Source of the DNA: Bacteroidetes bacterium QH_7_62_13
GTDB taxonomy: Bacteria > Bacteroidota > Rhodothermia > Rhodothermales > Salinibacteraceae
Reading direction: 5' to 3'
Assembly (NCBI GenBank): GCA_003023365.1
Contig: PXTG01000104.1
Span: forward strand, 14,284 to 55,633
Length of the DNA stretch: 41,350 nucleotides
Below the pieces are notes generated by a model. That model was not told the origin of the DNA. It saw nothing but the letters and a program-made list of their open reading frames with translations, and ran no database searches. Positions within the stretch are counted from its first letter, which is position 1. Every line of letters begins with the position of its first letter. Below are positions 27,301 to 34,721 of the stretch, piece by piece. The translations under genes and the position numbers were made by a program.

Positions 27301-27511
27301 CCCCATCATTGTCGAAGTCGCCCCAAGCGACCGATGCGTTTTCATTCAGGGAATCGAGACCGGCTCCTACATCGTTGAAAGCCGACTGAGCAACCGCCGT
27401 ACCCCCTCCCGTTAGCACAGCCATCACCACGACCATAACCAACAGGCGAGCACCCCCCGCTTGCGTCCTCCAGTTAAGAAGAACCGGTAATAGACAGTCA
27501 CAATTTACCAT
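24341..27511 (-). CDS. large secreted protein with Ig-like repeats and a type IX (Por) sorting domain
   Basis: About 1,056 aa from the ATG at 27511 (a frame to 27613 exists). The signal peptide is LLVMVVVMAVLTGGGTAVAQ. Then follow an FG-GAP-like piece (ASVAWGDFDNDGELDLVMAG) and two fibronectin-like units with SSATLNGTVNPGGEPV and TSATLYGTVNPAGGTTDV. A choice-of-anchor/Hydin-type unit follows (DGDGPLDPGETRTVAVSFEP). There is a long middle region with GWNQVGSPFGY, a Ser/Thr-rich low-complexity linker, and a C-terminal sorting domain (about 969-1056) with ANYPNPFGKATTLSYTLSEE, DVLGRRVRTL and GVYFYRIEAGDFTATKKM. Such domains direct export through the type IX system to the cell surface. The FG-GAP part is unusually short. 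It is the last gene of the kinase/CsgG cluster. Confidence 0.85.
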   Translation of the reverse strand: MVNCDCLLPVLLNWRTQAGGARLLVMVVVMAVLTGGGTAVAQSAFNDVGAGLDSLNENASVAWGDFDNDGELDLVMAGDDGSNGANTTISENNGDGEDELVQAGYSDDGSFTNRRDVALYDLRSFTLTGIGPSPDARDVSVTADPASSVSDSSATLNGTVNPGGEPVRVYFALENRATGDTSVYAADTLTTDLTLDQPVSERAPDSLLPGTEYRYRVVAASLIDSVRSTAEPFATTPSAPVARTDSVSGVIDTSATLYGTVNPAGGTTDVQFPYYPTDRPSMADTASALETPVDSTVDRVVSAEVEGLTSGTSYTFATRAGNDVDTVEASARTFSTRTVRLSVLEDIVRAGAAQVGQGRRTPTLDIKNEGEAVLSDVQVSLEGADADDYRIVDDGDGPLDPGETRTVAVSFEPSATGNRAAILTATAAEGGADTTRLVGRGVRVTVEPGEVTRGEPATLTTTLDGGFQARSERAMYVRKGGTVGYQAIPVEGTDSSETSLQLTATVPDSLVTTRGIDYYTILASGPDTLTTPAGGPKAARSAPAHIPVSFDSLTAPVSLGPQSYRMVTVSAVPEGGGKAALERSYGDYDPAEWRVLRWRPSAGESGGNVEFPSLDSLRAGQGFWLITAAGDDLELGSGRTVKGGQARRVPLERGWNQVGSPFGYTVSWDTVRAASGLDPTAIDGPVVYTGGQYQYGQDLLRPWEGAFVRVPERDTLIIPPVSSGSGGGEETEEAQARTERRPVALRGSNLTDMPSTATRTGRSTPPQADGTPEGTPIDRSVPETGALPTDESTTAAAKTDSTKQTSSSKKKQYTLRLRANPENGKPHQVWMGLREEAEVGRDGLDFAQAPPIGATVRLSVVENLSGRTVPHAGSFKPPSRDGRVWELVLSNQSGEVQEARLELDSEGGLPSGQESYLLDLGREQRVAPGRVLELGAGERRRLKIVVGTEAFARSESEGIELNSFENELRANYPNPFGKATTLSYTLSEEREVTIEIYDVLGRRVRTLVQEEKQGPGLHEVRWRGKTQHRTPAGSGVYFYRIEAGDFTATKKMVRVR

Positions 27512-28013
27512 AATCGAGATGAACGTCTGAAATTGAGTTTCCGACCTTAACGCTTCCCATCTTAGCTCTGACTGGTGGTTCCCATTCAGTTGAGTCCCGG
27601 TCCAGTGCGACAAAAACAGCGCCGATTAGCCCATTCTGATCGGCCCCTTCCGCGCCTTGGAGGTGGACACAGCGGCGACCCATGCGTACCGATCTAAGCT
27701 TCGCTGCGACGCTACGTGTGAGCTCAACTTCGACCGCGTCTGATTCTTCTACCCGGAACTGTGGCCCAACGTAGCATCTGGTTTCCAATTTCCACTCGCA
27801 CAATCGACGGAAGGGGCATCCGGAGAGTCCTTCGCAAGCCCCAGTTATCCAACGCACGGCAGCTCCCTCCCGATCAACTCAAGTCTCGGGCACCGACTGC
27901 GTCGCACACCGAGCAGATCGATTGCAGGCCGGTACACGTCCGTACCGGGCCACGTCCCCCATCCGGACCGAGCGAGCCAACGGGACTCGGCAAGGCGAGA
28001 GGCATCCCGTCGG
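27512..28013 (-). other. intergenic region before the secreted-protein gene
   Basis: About 500 bp. An open frame on the minus strand (27857-27498) contains a stretch that could be coding (FRVEESDAVEVELTRSVAAK, then GLIGAVFVALDRDS), but its ends overlap the signal-peptide region of the neighbouring gene and no family was recognised. It may be a gene remnant. No clear promoter or terminator was seen. Confidence 0.25.
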
Positions 28014-29156
28014 CTAAAATTCGCCCGCAATGCGAAGTCCTCCCCCAAGGCTGACGTAACTGCCGTACGCGGCGGTCCCGTGCGGCGCCAACGTAATCCC
28101 CCCACCAACCTCAAAGGCGGGCGATACATACAGCCGGCCGAAAATCTTGCTGTCACTTTGTATCGTCTCCCCATACCAGTGTCCCGACACACGCACCCTC
28201 AAATCAAGGTCATTCGTCAGCCGGGCGCTGTACGAGCTCAGAAGCATACCGTGCTCCGGGATCACTTGTCCCCGGTTGGGGTTCCCGAACCGGAAACCAA
28301 ACCGGCTTTCCTCCCAGCTTGCGTACTGTGCGAGCACGCGAATCGACGTAAATCCAGACCGTCGTAGGTACCGCAACGTGGCAGAAAACTGGTTGCCCGC
28401 ATCGAAACGGGGGACCCCACCGACGGTGTCTTCGCCGTAGCGACGGAACGTTCCATTCACGCCAATCGCTGAGCTACCGGTAATCTTATAATCCATTCCT
28501 CCATTCACTTTCACTCCATCTCCCGGCGTATAGTCCGCCGAAAGACGCTCCCGGGGGCGAAATCCCCTCCGATACTGGTAGCTCCCCCCTATCCCCACAA
28601 CGAGTCGGTCCGATAGGGGAACCGCCCACGTGACCTGCGGAGCGATTGAGCTCCCACGGCTGAAGCTGGTCACTCGGAAGTCATAAAAGTTCTGGCTAAT
28701 CGGACGTGTGGTGGCGAGCTCCGACGCGGTCAGTTCATCCTTCCCGGTGGGGGCATTGGCTCGCACCTGAAAGACGATGCTTCCGTTCCCCACTGGCTGG
28801 GCGTATGAGAGTCGGCCTGAGATGTCCGTCAGTCCCTGAGTGGGGTCCAGGCCGCTCCCGTCCATTCGGGCGTATGCGCCCCGGGCCCGGACCGAAAGCC
28901 GCTGCGTGACCGGTACGAAGACGGCGAGAGAGTTGCTCAGTTGCGTCAGCGCTCCTCCCTCTTCACTATCGTAATACTGGTATGTGGGGTCCACCGTCAC
29001 CCGAATTGGCTGGCGGTCGCTTCGCAGGGAAGGGCCCTGCGTTTGTGCCTTGGAGACGCCTCCGAGCATTCCGACAATTCCGATGACGGCAACGATGCCC
29101 CGAAGAGAAAAGAAGGGAACCAGAACTCTCTCCGTTGGAGACACTGACTTGGACAT
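28014..29156 (-). CDS. outer-membrane beta-barrel protein, family not identified
   Basis: A 380-aa protein from the ATG at 29156 (MSKSVSPTERV); 13 further codons upstream are possible. The signal peptide has a hydrophobic core GIVAVIGIVGMLGGVSKAQ. The mature part is almost all alternating strands ending in aromatic residues, for example NSLAVFVPVTQRLSVRARGA, LVVGIGGSYQYRRGF and LDLRVRVSGHWYGE. The last strand, GSYVSLGGGLRIAGEF, ends in Phe, as outer-membrane barrels do. No heme or enzyme motif. It lies between the CsgG-like lipoprotein gene and the secreted protein in one direction, so a role in the same envelope process is inferred. Confidence 0.75.
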   Translation of the reverse strand: MSKSVSPTERVLVPFFSLRGIVAVIGIVGMLGGVSKAQTQGPSLRSDRQPIRVTVDPTYQYYDSEEGGALTQLSNSLAVFVPVTQRLSVRARGAYARMDGSGLDPTQGLTDISGRLSYAQPVGNGSIVFQVRANAPTGKDELTASELATTRPISQNFYDFRVTSFSRGSSIAPQVTWAVPLSDRLVVGIGGSYQYRRGFRPRERLSADYTPGDGVKVNGGMDYKITGSSAIGVNGTFRRYGEDTVGGVPRFDAGNQFSATLRYLRRSGFTSIRVLAQYASWEESRFGFRFGNPNRGQVIPEHGMLLSSYSARLTNDLDLRVRVSGHWYGETIQSDSKIFGRLYVSPAFEVGGGITLAPHGTAAYGSYVSLGGGLRIAGEF

Positions 29157-29281
29157 CTCACACTCGGAGCTCGATTCGAAGAAGTGAGTGAACACCTTAG
29201 AAGGTAGTGTCCGGAAGACTCTTTATCGAGTGCGTGAGTGGGCAGCGGTTATTCCGCATTCCCGCCCGGGATAATCCGCGG

Positions 29282-30608
29282 TCAGGAACTGCCTCCCCCT
29301 CCGTCCCCTCCACTGCTGGGGGGCTCGGGGGGATCCTCAAGATCTTCCGCCTCCTCGGCCGTATCCTGCTCCTGCGCCGGATCTCGTTCGGTCCCCTCGT
29401 CACCGCCTTCTTCATCCGTTGCGCCGGGCCCGGTACCAGCCCCCATGCTCTTCTGGCGCTGCTCAACGAGGTCGATCTCCCCATCCCCCTCCTGAGCGTC
29501 GTCCCCTCCACCGCCCCCTTCCTCCGCACTGGCAAGTGCCTTTCCTGCACTCCCTCCGGCGGCCTCCATGCCTTCTGCCTTCCGTTTCCGCTGGGACGCC
29601 TGCTCAAAGTCCGGGTCAAACTGCTGCGCCTGCTGGTAGTACTGAGCGGCCGCACCGTAACGGCCCCGGTCTTCCTCCGCCAAGCCGCGACTGTATGCTA
29701 GGAATGCCTGAATGCTCTGGGTCGGCACCTTCTGAATCGCGGCTCGCTCCTGAGGCGTCAACTCTACACCGAGTTGGTCCACGATGGAGAACGTTACCTC
29801 TTTCTGTAGATCGAACAACTCATCAAGGCCGGCCCGCTCTCGGTCGAGCTGAGGGGTCTGCTCTCCCGACGCAACGTCGGCAAGAGTGATTTGAAGACGC
29901 AACTCTTCTTCCTCAGTCACGAGGTACGACCCTCCGACCACCCGTCCGGCCCCGAGCAACTGCCCTACTCTCGGTGCAGTTGACTGGTCTACGTACTCGC
30001 TTCGAGCCAACTTCAGCTCGTCAAGAATGGCCTGCAGGCGCACCCGCTCCACCACCTTCAGACGGTCAACATTTGCGAGGTCGGTCGTAAACATTTCTGC
30101 TAGGCCCCGCCCAAGGGCCTGATACTGCTCGTCGCCCCCCTGATACGCCATCGGTACGACGGCCACGGTATTCGGATCTACCTGACGTTGCACGTTCGCC
30201 GGACGCTCCCGCTCATCGGCCATCATCTGACTGACCTGACGGATACTTCGACCCCTCGGGAACCTCGTCAAACTTCTGAAAGAGGTCGAGGGCGGCCTCC
30301 CGACGTCCCACCTTCTCGCTCGCTAGTCCCAGATAGAATTGGACCTTCGGGTCGTCGGGGCGACGGGAGTACGCCTTCTTCAACGCGTCGTAGGCCTGAG
30401 ACGGCCGGTCGGTGCGCATGTAGATGGCCCCTAAGTCCCGGAGCGCTTCTCCATCCTCCGGATTGTTCCCTAGTCGCTCCTCTAGACGGCGCTCCTCTTC
30501 CTCAAAGGCGGACCGGTCCTGATCCAGCGTGACAGACGGGCTTCCACACCCAACCGCGCCGAAGGCAAGAACGAGAACGAGCAGGAGCGGCCCGCAAGCG
30601 CTCGTCAT
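29282..30608 (-). pseudogene. TPR plus CsgG/FlgO-like lipoprotein, broken by a frameshift
   Basis: Two overlapping frames encode one protein. The first (30608 to about 30250) has a lipobox (AFGAVGC, Cys21) and two TPR units (DGEALRDLGAIYMRTDRPSQ, then AYDALKKAYSRRPDD). It ends in a run-off after FDEVPEGSKY. The second (from about 30248 to 29282) continues with RQVSQMMADERER and a CsgG/FlgO-type domain: TVAVVPMAYQGGDEQYQALG, LKVVERVRLQAILDEL, LLGAGRVVGGSYLV. A TPR-like AYSRGLAEEDRGRYGAA and a long Gly/Glu-rich low-complexity tail follow. Some residues are probably missing at the join. It is clearly a paralogue of the protein at 30937. The CsgG fold forms outer-membrane secretion channels in curli systems; here the partner is unknown. 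Confidence 0.8.
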
Positions 30609-30936
30609 AGGCAACGACCGACATTGGGAATCCTGACGGGGGGATGGCGCACGGGCACGACCGATCCCAGAGACGTCGATCATGGAATTGAGAAGGGATG
30701 GAGAGATGAGCGAGCAGGCTGAATTCCCGATTTCACTAACATAGGAAAGGAACGAAGGCAGAGAGCAGCGAGAGGGACTTACACAACGTAAGACCGAGCC
30801 TCATTGGTTGCAATTCTTTTCAACCATGACCCATACGCAGAAAACCGAATTCAGCTCTGACTTTCCCAAGCTGGTTGAGCGAAACAGCGAAGTACGATCA
30901 TTCACCGTTGCGGCCGTCCCTCCCCACACCACAGCA
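30609..30936 (-). other. intergenic region between the two CsgG-like genes
   Basis: About 330 bp with no supported gene. It contains two small inverted repeats, CTTAC/GTAAG (30778-30792) and TGGTTG/CAACCA (30805-30826). Neither has a T-tract. The second lies about 110 bp after the stop of the upstream CsgG-like gene and could weakly terminate it. Confidence 0.25.
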
Positions 30937-32037
30937 TCATCGATCCATACTGGAAGAGTCGTCACCCGCTTCAGAGTCGAGGCTTGCAACCATTGGTTCC
31001 AGACTCTTCATTTTCTTCTTCGCCTTGGCGAAGTTCTCGTCGTACTCGACGGCCCGCTTAAACTTCTGTTGAGCCTTCCGATACCTGCCGGCCTCAAGAA
31101 GGCTCAGCCCGTCGGAGTACGCCATCATGGCATCCAGCGACTTCGTTTCGTCCGACCCCAACGTTGTCTCCTCCATTTCGACATTGATGCTTTTGGTCAC
31201 CTTCTGGCTGAGCTCGCCGATGAGCTCAAAAAACTTGTCCGGCTTTCCGCGTACCTGGTCCCCAAACATGACCTCTCCGGTCTCGACCTTCACGACCCGG
31301 GCAGTGATCGACATCTCCTCCTCCGTCGTAATGAAGCTACCAAATACAACGGCATTGGCGCCGAGCAGCTCTCCGGTGCGGACGGCCGTAGACTGGTCAA
31401 CCTTTCCTTTCTCTCGCTGAAGCTTCAACTCTTTCAGAAGCCAATCAATGCGCTCCCGCTCAATGACCTGCAGATCGGTCCCGCCCGTTAGGCGGTTAAT
31501 CACGATAGAGGGAAGCCCTTTACTCAGGCCTTCGTAATCCTCACGTCGCGTAATCGAGTTGTTTGTGAAGTCCATCACCGCGATCGTCTGCAGGCCTTGC
31601 TCCTCCTGCTCAACCTTGTAACTGCCCTGCTTTTCCTTCTGCACCTTGTAGTACATGTCCATCACCGCGGGCGGCTCGACGTCCGGATTCAGGTAGTCGG
31701 ACGGGGGATTGGTGTCCACGAGCTCCACGATGACCGACCGGGCCTGCTGCCTCTGACCACGAGCGATGTGGGCGCGGGCCAAGAACCGAAGGGCGTCGCG
31801 ACGCACCCCGATGTTCGCCTGTTGATCGTCGGCGACCTGCCGGAAGAGGGTCGTCGCCTGCTGGTACTCGGCAAACTGATACTTCTGCTTTGCCTCGTTA
31901 AACGTCGATTGCTGTGCCGTGGCGGTCTGGAACGCCCCTAGCATTCCGGCGAGCGCGACAACTGTCATGACGCCCCCAACCCATTGGAAAAGCGGGGCAA
32001 GAAGGGTCGAACCGATGGTCCTTCGTGGCGTGGACAT
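30937..32037 (-). CDS. CsgG-like protein with flanking TPR segments
   Basis: A 366-aa protein from the ATG at 32037 (MSTPRRTIGST). The signal peptide (1-42) ends in TATAQQ. The N-terminal helical part (TFNEAKQKYQFAEYQQATTL, then RDALRFLARAHIARGQ) is TPR-like. A CsgG-type domain (about 145-290) follows with TIAVMDFTNNSITRREDYEG, LQVIERERIDWLLKELKL, LLGANAVVFGSFI and VVKVETGEVMFGD. A C-terminal TPR unit comes last (AYSDGLSLLEAGRYRKAQQ). There is no lipobox, unlike its paralogue at 29282. CsgG proteins form nonameric outer-membrane pores, and FlgO/TolB-like relatives are structural. The function here is unknown; its place after the kinase suggests a shared pathway. Confidence 0.85.
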   Translation of the reverse strand: MSTPRRTIGSTLLAPLFQWVGGVMTVVALAGMLGAFQTATAQQSTFNEAKQKYQFAEYQQATTLFRQVADDQQANIGVRRDALRFLARAHIARGQRQQARSVIVELVDTNPPSDYLNPDVEPPAVMDMYYKVQKEKQGSYKVEQEEQGLQTIAVMDFTNNSITRREDYEGLSKGLPSIVINRLTGGTDLQVIERERIDWLLKELKLQREKGKVDQSTAVRTGELLGANAVVFGSFITTEEEMSITARVVKVETGEVMFGDQVRGKPDKFFELIGELSQKVTKSINVEMEETTLGSDETKSLDAMMAYSDGLSLLEAGRYRKAQQKFKRAVEYDENFAKAKKKMKSLEPMVASLDSEAGDDSSSMDR

Positions 32038-32440
32038 GTGTAAGTCACCTCTTGAATTGGCAAATGTGGACTCGCTGGTCATAGTGGAGGAGCATGTGTA
32101 CGAACATCACGGAGGAAATAGGCCGGGCTTGAAAGCCTCCGAGCTAAATGTCCATTCCGGTCTTCACTGAAGGGTACGAGAGATGAGGCCGAAACCGGAC
32201 ATTTAATTTCGATGAAGTGAAGCGTGCTCTACTCACCTGGCCGAGGCTAGAATCGTCCCACCGTTCACTGGCGCCGTGTCCGCCAGGATGCCAGTCAACG
32301 TCATGGGCACCCGAATGATGATTTTTGACCACTACGTACAGCTGCGTTCGAGATCGGAATAACTTTCCCGGATGGGTCCGGCTCGGATCAGAGCGGCGTT
32401 GAATCTTTCCACCGACGAACGTATGCTCCGATTTCTTCTT
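32038..32440 (-). other. promoter region of the CsgG-like gene
   Basis: About 400 bp between the kinase and the CsgG-like gene, with no supported gene. Its main feature is the inverted repeat at 32145-32205. No consensus promoter was recognised. The gap is large enough for the CsgG-like gene to have its own promoter, separate from the FHA-kinase transcript. Confidence 0.4.
32145..32205. repeat. long imperfect inverted repeat upstream of the CsgG-like gene
   Basis: TAAATGTCC (32145-32153) is repeated inverted as GGACATTTA (32197-32205), a perfect 9-bp pair 43 bp apart. Similarity continues inward (ATTCCGGTCTTC against the complement of GAGGCCGAAACC). It could be a two-site operator or a cruciform or hairpin in the leader of the gene at 32037. 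Confidence 0.5.
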
Positions 32441-34633
32441 CTACTTGGCCGTTTCGAAGCTCACGGTGTACTGCACCTCCGTAAAGGACGGCTGGACATT
32501 GACCTCGTAGGCGTCCCCCGAAAATTGGCCAGTTTCACTCTCTCCGCCTCGTTCGACTTTGAAGATGCCGCCCCTCACCTGAAAGTCGTCGATGGATTGT
32601 CTCCGCACTTCAATTCGATGGCTTCCGGGCCCCAGAGAAAGAGTCGCGGGCGTGTCTTCTCCAGTGTTGGCGCCGTCCACCCAGATTCGCCCATAGACTT
32701 CCGGTGCAGTTACAGTGACACTGCGCGCAAAGTAACACGTCAGCGCCTTGGTTTCCCCTGCAGAAACAGTTGCGGTTGTTTCGACGGAGCCGTATCGCGG
32801 ATGCCGGCAGGTAATGGTACGCGCTCCCTCGACCACGGTGATCGCACCGCCGCGCCCCTGCTCCTCCCCATCCACGAGCACCGTTCCGGATGGCTTAGGC
32901 GTAACCTTAACGATCCCGGTCGCCGCGTCGGCCCCATTAGCCCCTCCGTCCGTGACGTTTGCGCCGGAGGCGGCGTCCCCCTCTCGCGCCGAGCCGGTCG
33001 ATTCCTCCGCTCCCGATGTGGTGGGCGGCTGTTCAACGGCTGAATCAGACGATTCTTGGTCGGCCCCGTCCTCCGAAGCAGGGGCAGAATCACCGGACGA
33101 TGAGTCTTGCGAGTTGTCGGCAAGAGTCTCCCCCGACTGAGTGGATCCGTCGGATTCTGCCTCGGTCAGGGTCACATTTTGAAGCGAGACGCGTCTCCCG
33201 ACACTCGCGGTGAACGCCGTATCCAGGGGAGTGTACCCTTGCTTCTCTACCTGTAATTGTACGGCCCCGGCGTCCATCACGTACCCGTTGATCGGAGTCG
33301 TTCCCGCAGTATCCCCGTTCACGAGCACCGTCGCCCCCTCCTGCACCGTCGTGAGCGTCAGTGTGGCCGATCCCCCGCCACGCCCAAGTTGGGTAAAGGC
33401 AATGTATCCGCCGACGAGCAGGAGCAGGAGCGCAATTCCCCCTCCTCCGAGAAGGAGCCAGTTCGTCCCCTCCTCCTCTCGCTCCTCGTCCTGAGAGGGG
33501 AACGATTCGGAGACGGCGGGGTCGGCTTCTGTTCCGTCTGCTAATTCGGGCTCCGGTACGGCCGGCTGCGTGGTGTCGTCTCCTCCCGGCGCCGCGTCCG
33601 GATTCATGACCGTTTCCTCCCCCGACTCCGAGTCCGCATCCGCCGAATCACCGTCCGGCTGATCCACTGGGTCGCTCCCAGGGATCGCAGTCCGGGTCCG
33701 GTCCTCGCCTCCCGGGACCACTGTTTTCGTTTCGTCCACGTCGTCTGCTCCTCCCTCTCTCTCCCAGTCCGGCTGCGTGACCGTCTGGTCGCCGGATTGC
33801 CGATCGGCCTCGTAGAGCGCCGTTTTCATCTCCTCCACGCTCTGATAGCGGTCGTCTTGCTCCTTCTGAATCGCTCCCACGACCCACTGAGCGAGCCCAG
33901 AGGGGATGTCGGAATTGAGATCGTCGGGGGGCGGAATTTGCCCCTCCACCACCTTGCGCATGATGTCGAAATCGGTGTCGGTCTCCGTGAAGGGAAGGTC
34001 CCCCGCCAGCATCTCGTAGGCCGTCATGCCGAGGGAATAGATGTCGCTCCGGGCATCGACGTCGTCGATACTGGAAATCTGCTCGGGCGACATGTACTTG
34101 AGCGTCCCCCCTTGTCCTCCCTGCGTCACCGTCTCTCCGGAGTCCGGCTGTCGCAACTTCGCAATCCCGAAATCGGTGACTTTCACGATTCCGTCTTGGG
34201 TGAGCATCACATTCTCGGGCTTGATGTCCCGATGAATAACCCCGGCGGAGTGCGCATCGTCGAACGCCTTGAGGGTCTGCTCCAGAATCGGAACGGCCTG
34301 CGCCGGCACCAAGGCTCCCTGCTGGTCAATGGCGTCTTTAAGGGTTCCCCCCTCCACGTACTCCATGACGATGAGAAGCCCAATGTCGGTCTCCCGCAGG
34401 GCATGAACGGCGACGATGTGGGTACTGTCGATGCGGGCCAGGGCCTGGGCCTCCGACCGAAACCGGTGAATGAACGCCTCCCGCTCTTGTTGACCGGGAT
34501 TGATGCGCTTGATGGCGACGGTGCGGGACAGGTTCACGTCCTCGGCCCTGTACACCGTTCCCATGCCGCCGCGCCCCAGGACCGCCTGGATGCGGTAGCC
34601 ATCGACCTCGGTACCGATGACGGCGTCGCTCAT
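32441..34633 (-). CDS. transmembrane Ser/Thr protein kinase with PEGA repeats
   Basis: A 730-aa protein from the ATG at 34633 ([15 protein letters not shown]); upstream codons in frame are not protein-like. The kinase domain (about 13-270) has GRGGMGTVY, Lys42 in [13 protein letters not shown] (Asp136), DFGIAK (Asp154) and YMSPEQ, so it should be active. A Thr/Pro/Asp-rich linker (280-390) has several TVxxP-type motifs. A membrane helix (391-415) follows. The C-terminal part is outside the cytoplasm and holds three PEGA-like beta units ([52 protein letters not shown]) split by a Ser/Glu-rich spacer. PEGA domains are taken to bind envelope components. The FHA protein gene lies 88 bp upstream, so the two probably form an operon. 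Confidence 0.93.
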   Translation of the reverse strand: MSDAVIGTEVDGYRIQAVLGRGGMGTVYRAEDVNLSRTVAIKRINPGQQEREAFIHRFRSEAQALARIDSTHIVAVHALRETDIGLLIVMEYVEGGTLKDAIDQQGALVPAQAVPILEQTLKAFDDAHSAGVIHRDIKPENVMLTQDGIVKVTDFGIAKLRQPDSGETVTQGGQGGTLKYMSPEQISSIDDVDARSDIYSLGMTAYEMLAGDLPFTETDTDFDIMRKVVEGQIPPPDDLNSDIPSGLAQWVVGAIQKEQDDRYQSVEEMKTALYEADRQSGDQTVTQPDWEREGGADDVDETKTVVPGGEDRTRTAIPGSDPVDQPDGDSADADSESGEETVMNPDAAPGGDDTTQPAVPEPELADGTEADPAVSESFPSQDEEREEEGTNWLLLGGGGIALLLLLVGGYIAFTQLGRGGGSATLTLTTVQEGATVLVNGDTAGTTPINGYVMDAGAVQLQVEKQGYTPLDTAFTASVGRRVSLQNVTLTEAESDGSTQSGETLADNSQDSSSGDSAPASEDGADQESSDSAVEQPPTTSGAEESTGSAREGDAASGANVTDGGANGADAATGIVKVTPKPSGTVLVDGEEQGRGGAITVVEGARTITCRHPRYGSVETTATVSAGETKALTCYFARSVTVTAPEVYGRIWVDGANTGEDTPATLSLGPGSHRIEVRRQSIDDFQVRGGIFKVERGGESETGQFSGDAYEVNVQPSFTEVQYTVSFETAK

Positions 34634-34721
34634 AACCTTCGGGCTCCCGGGTTCAGTGATGTAGACGCGAGGGAAGACAAGTACCGTTGGGGAGCATCGA
34701 TGTTTGTGGCCTCGGTTGCCA

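Noticed and set aside
27498-27857. A 119-codon minus-strand frame between the barrel and the secreted protein
   Set aside because: It overlaps the start of the secreted-protein gene in another frame and matches no family. It is mentioned only as a possible remnant.
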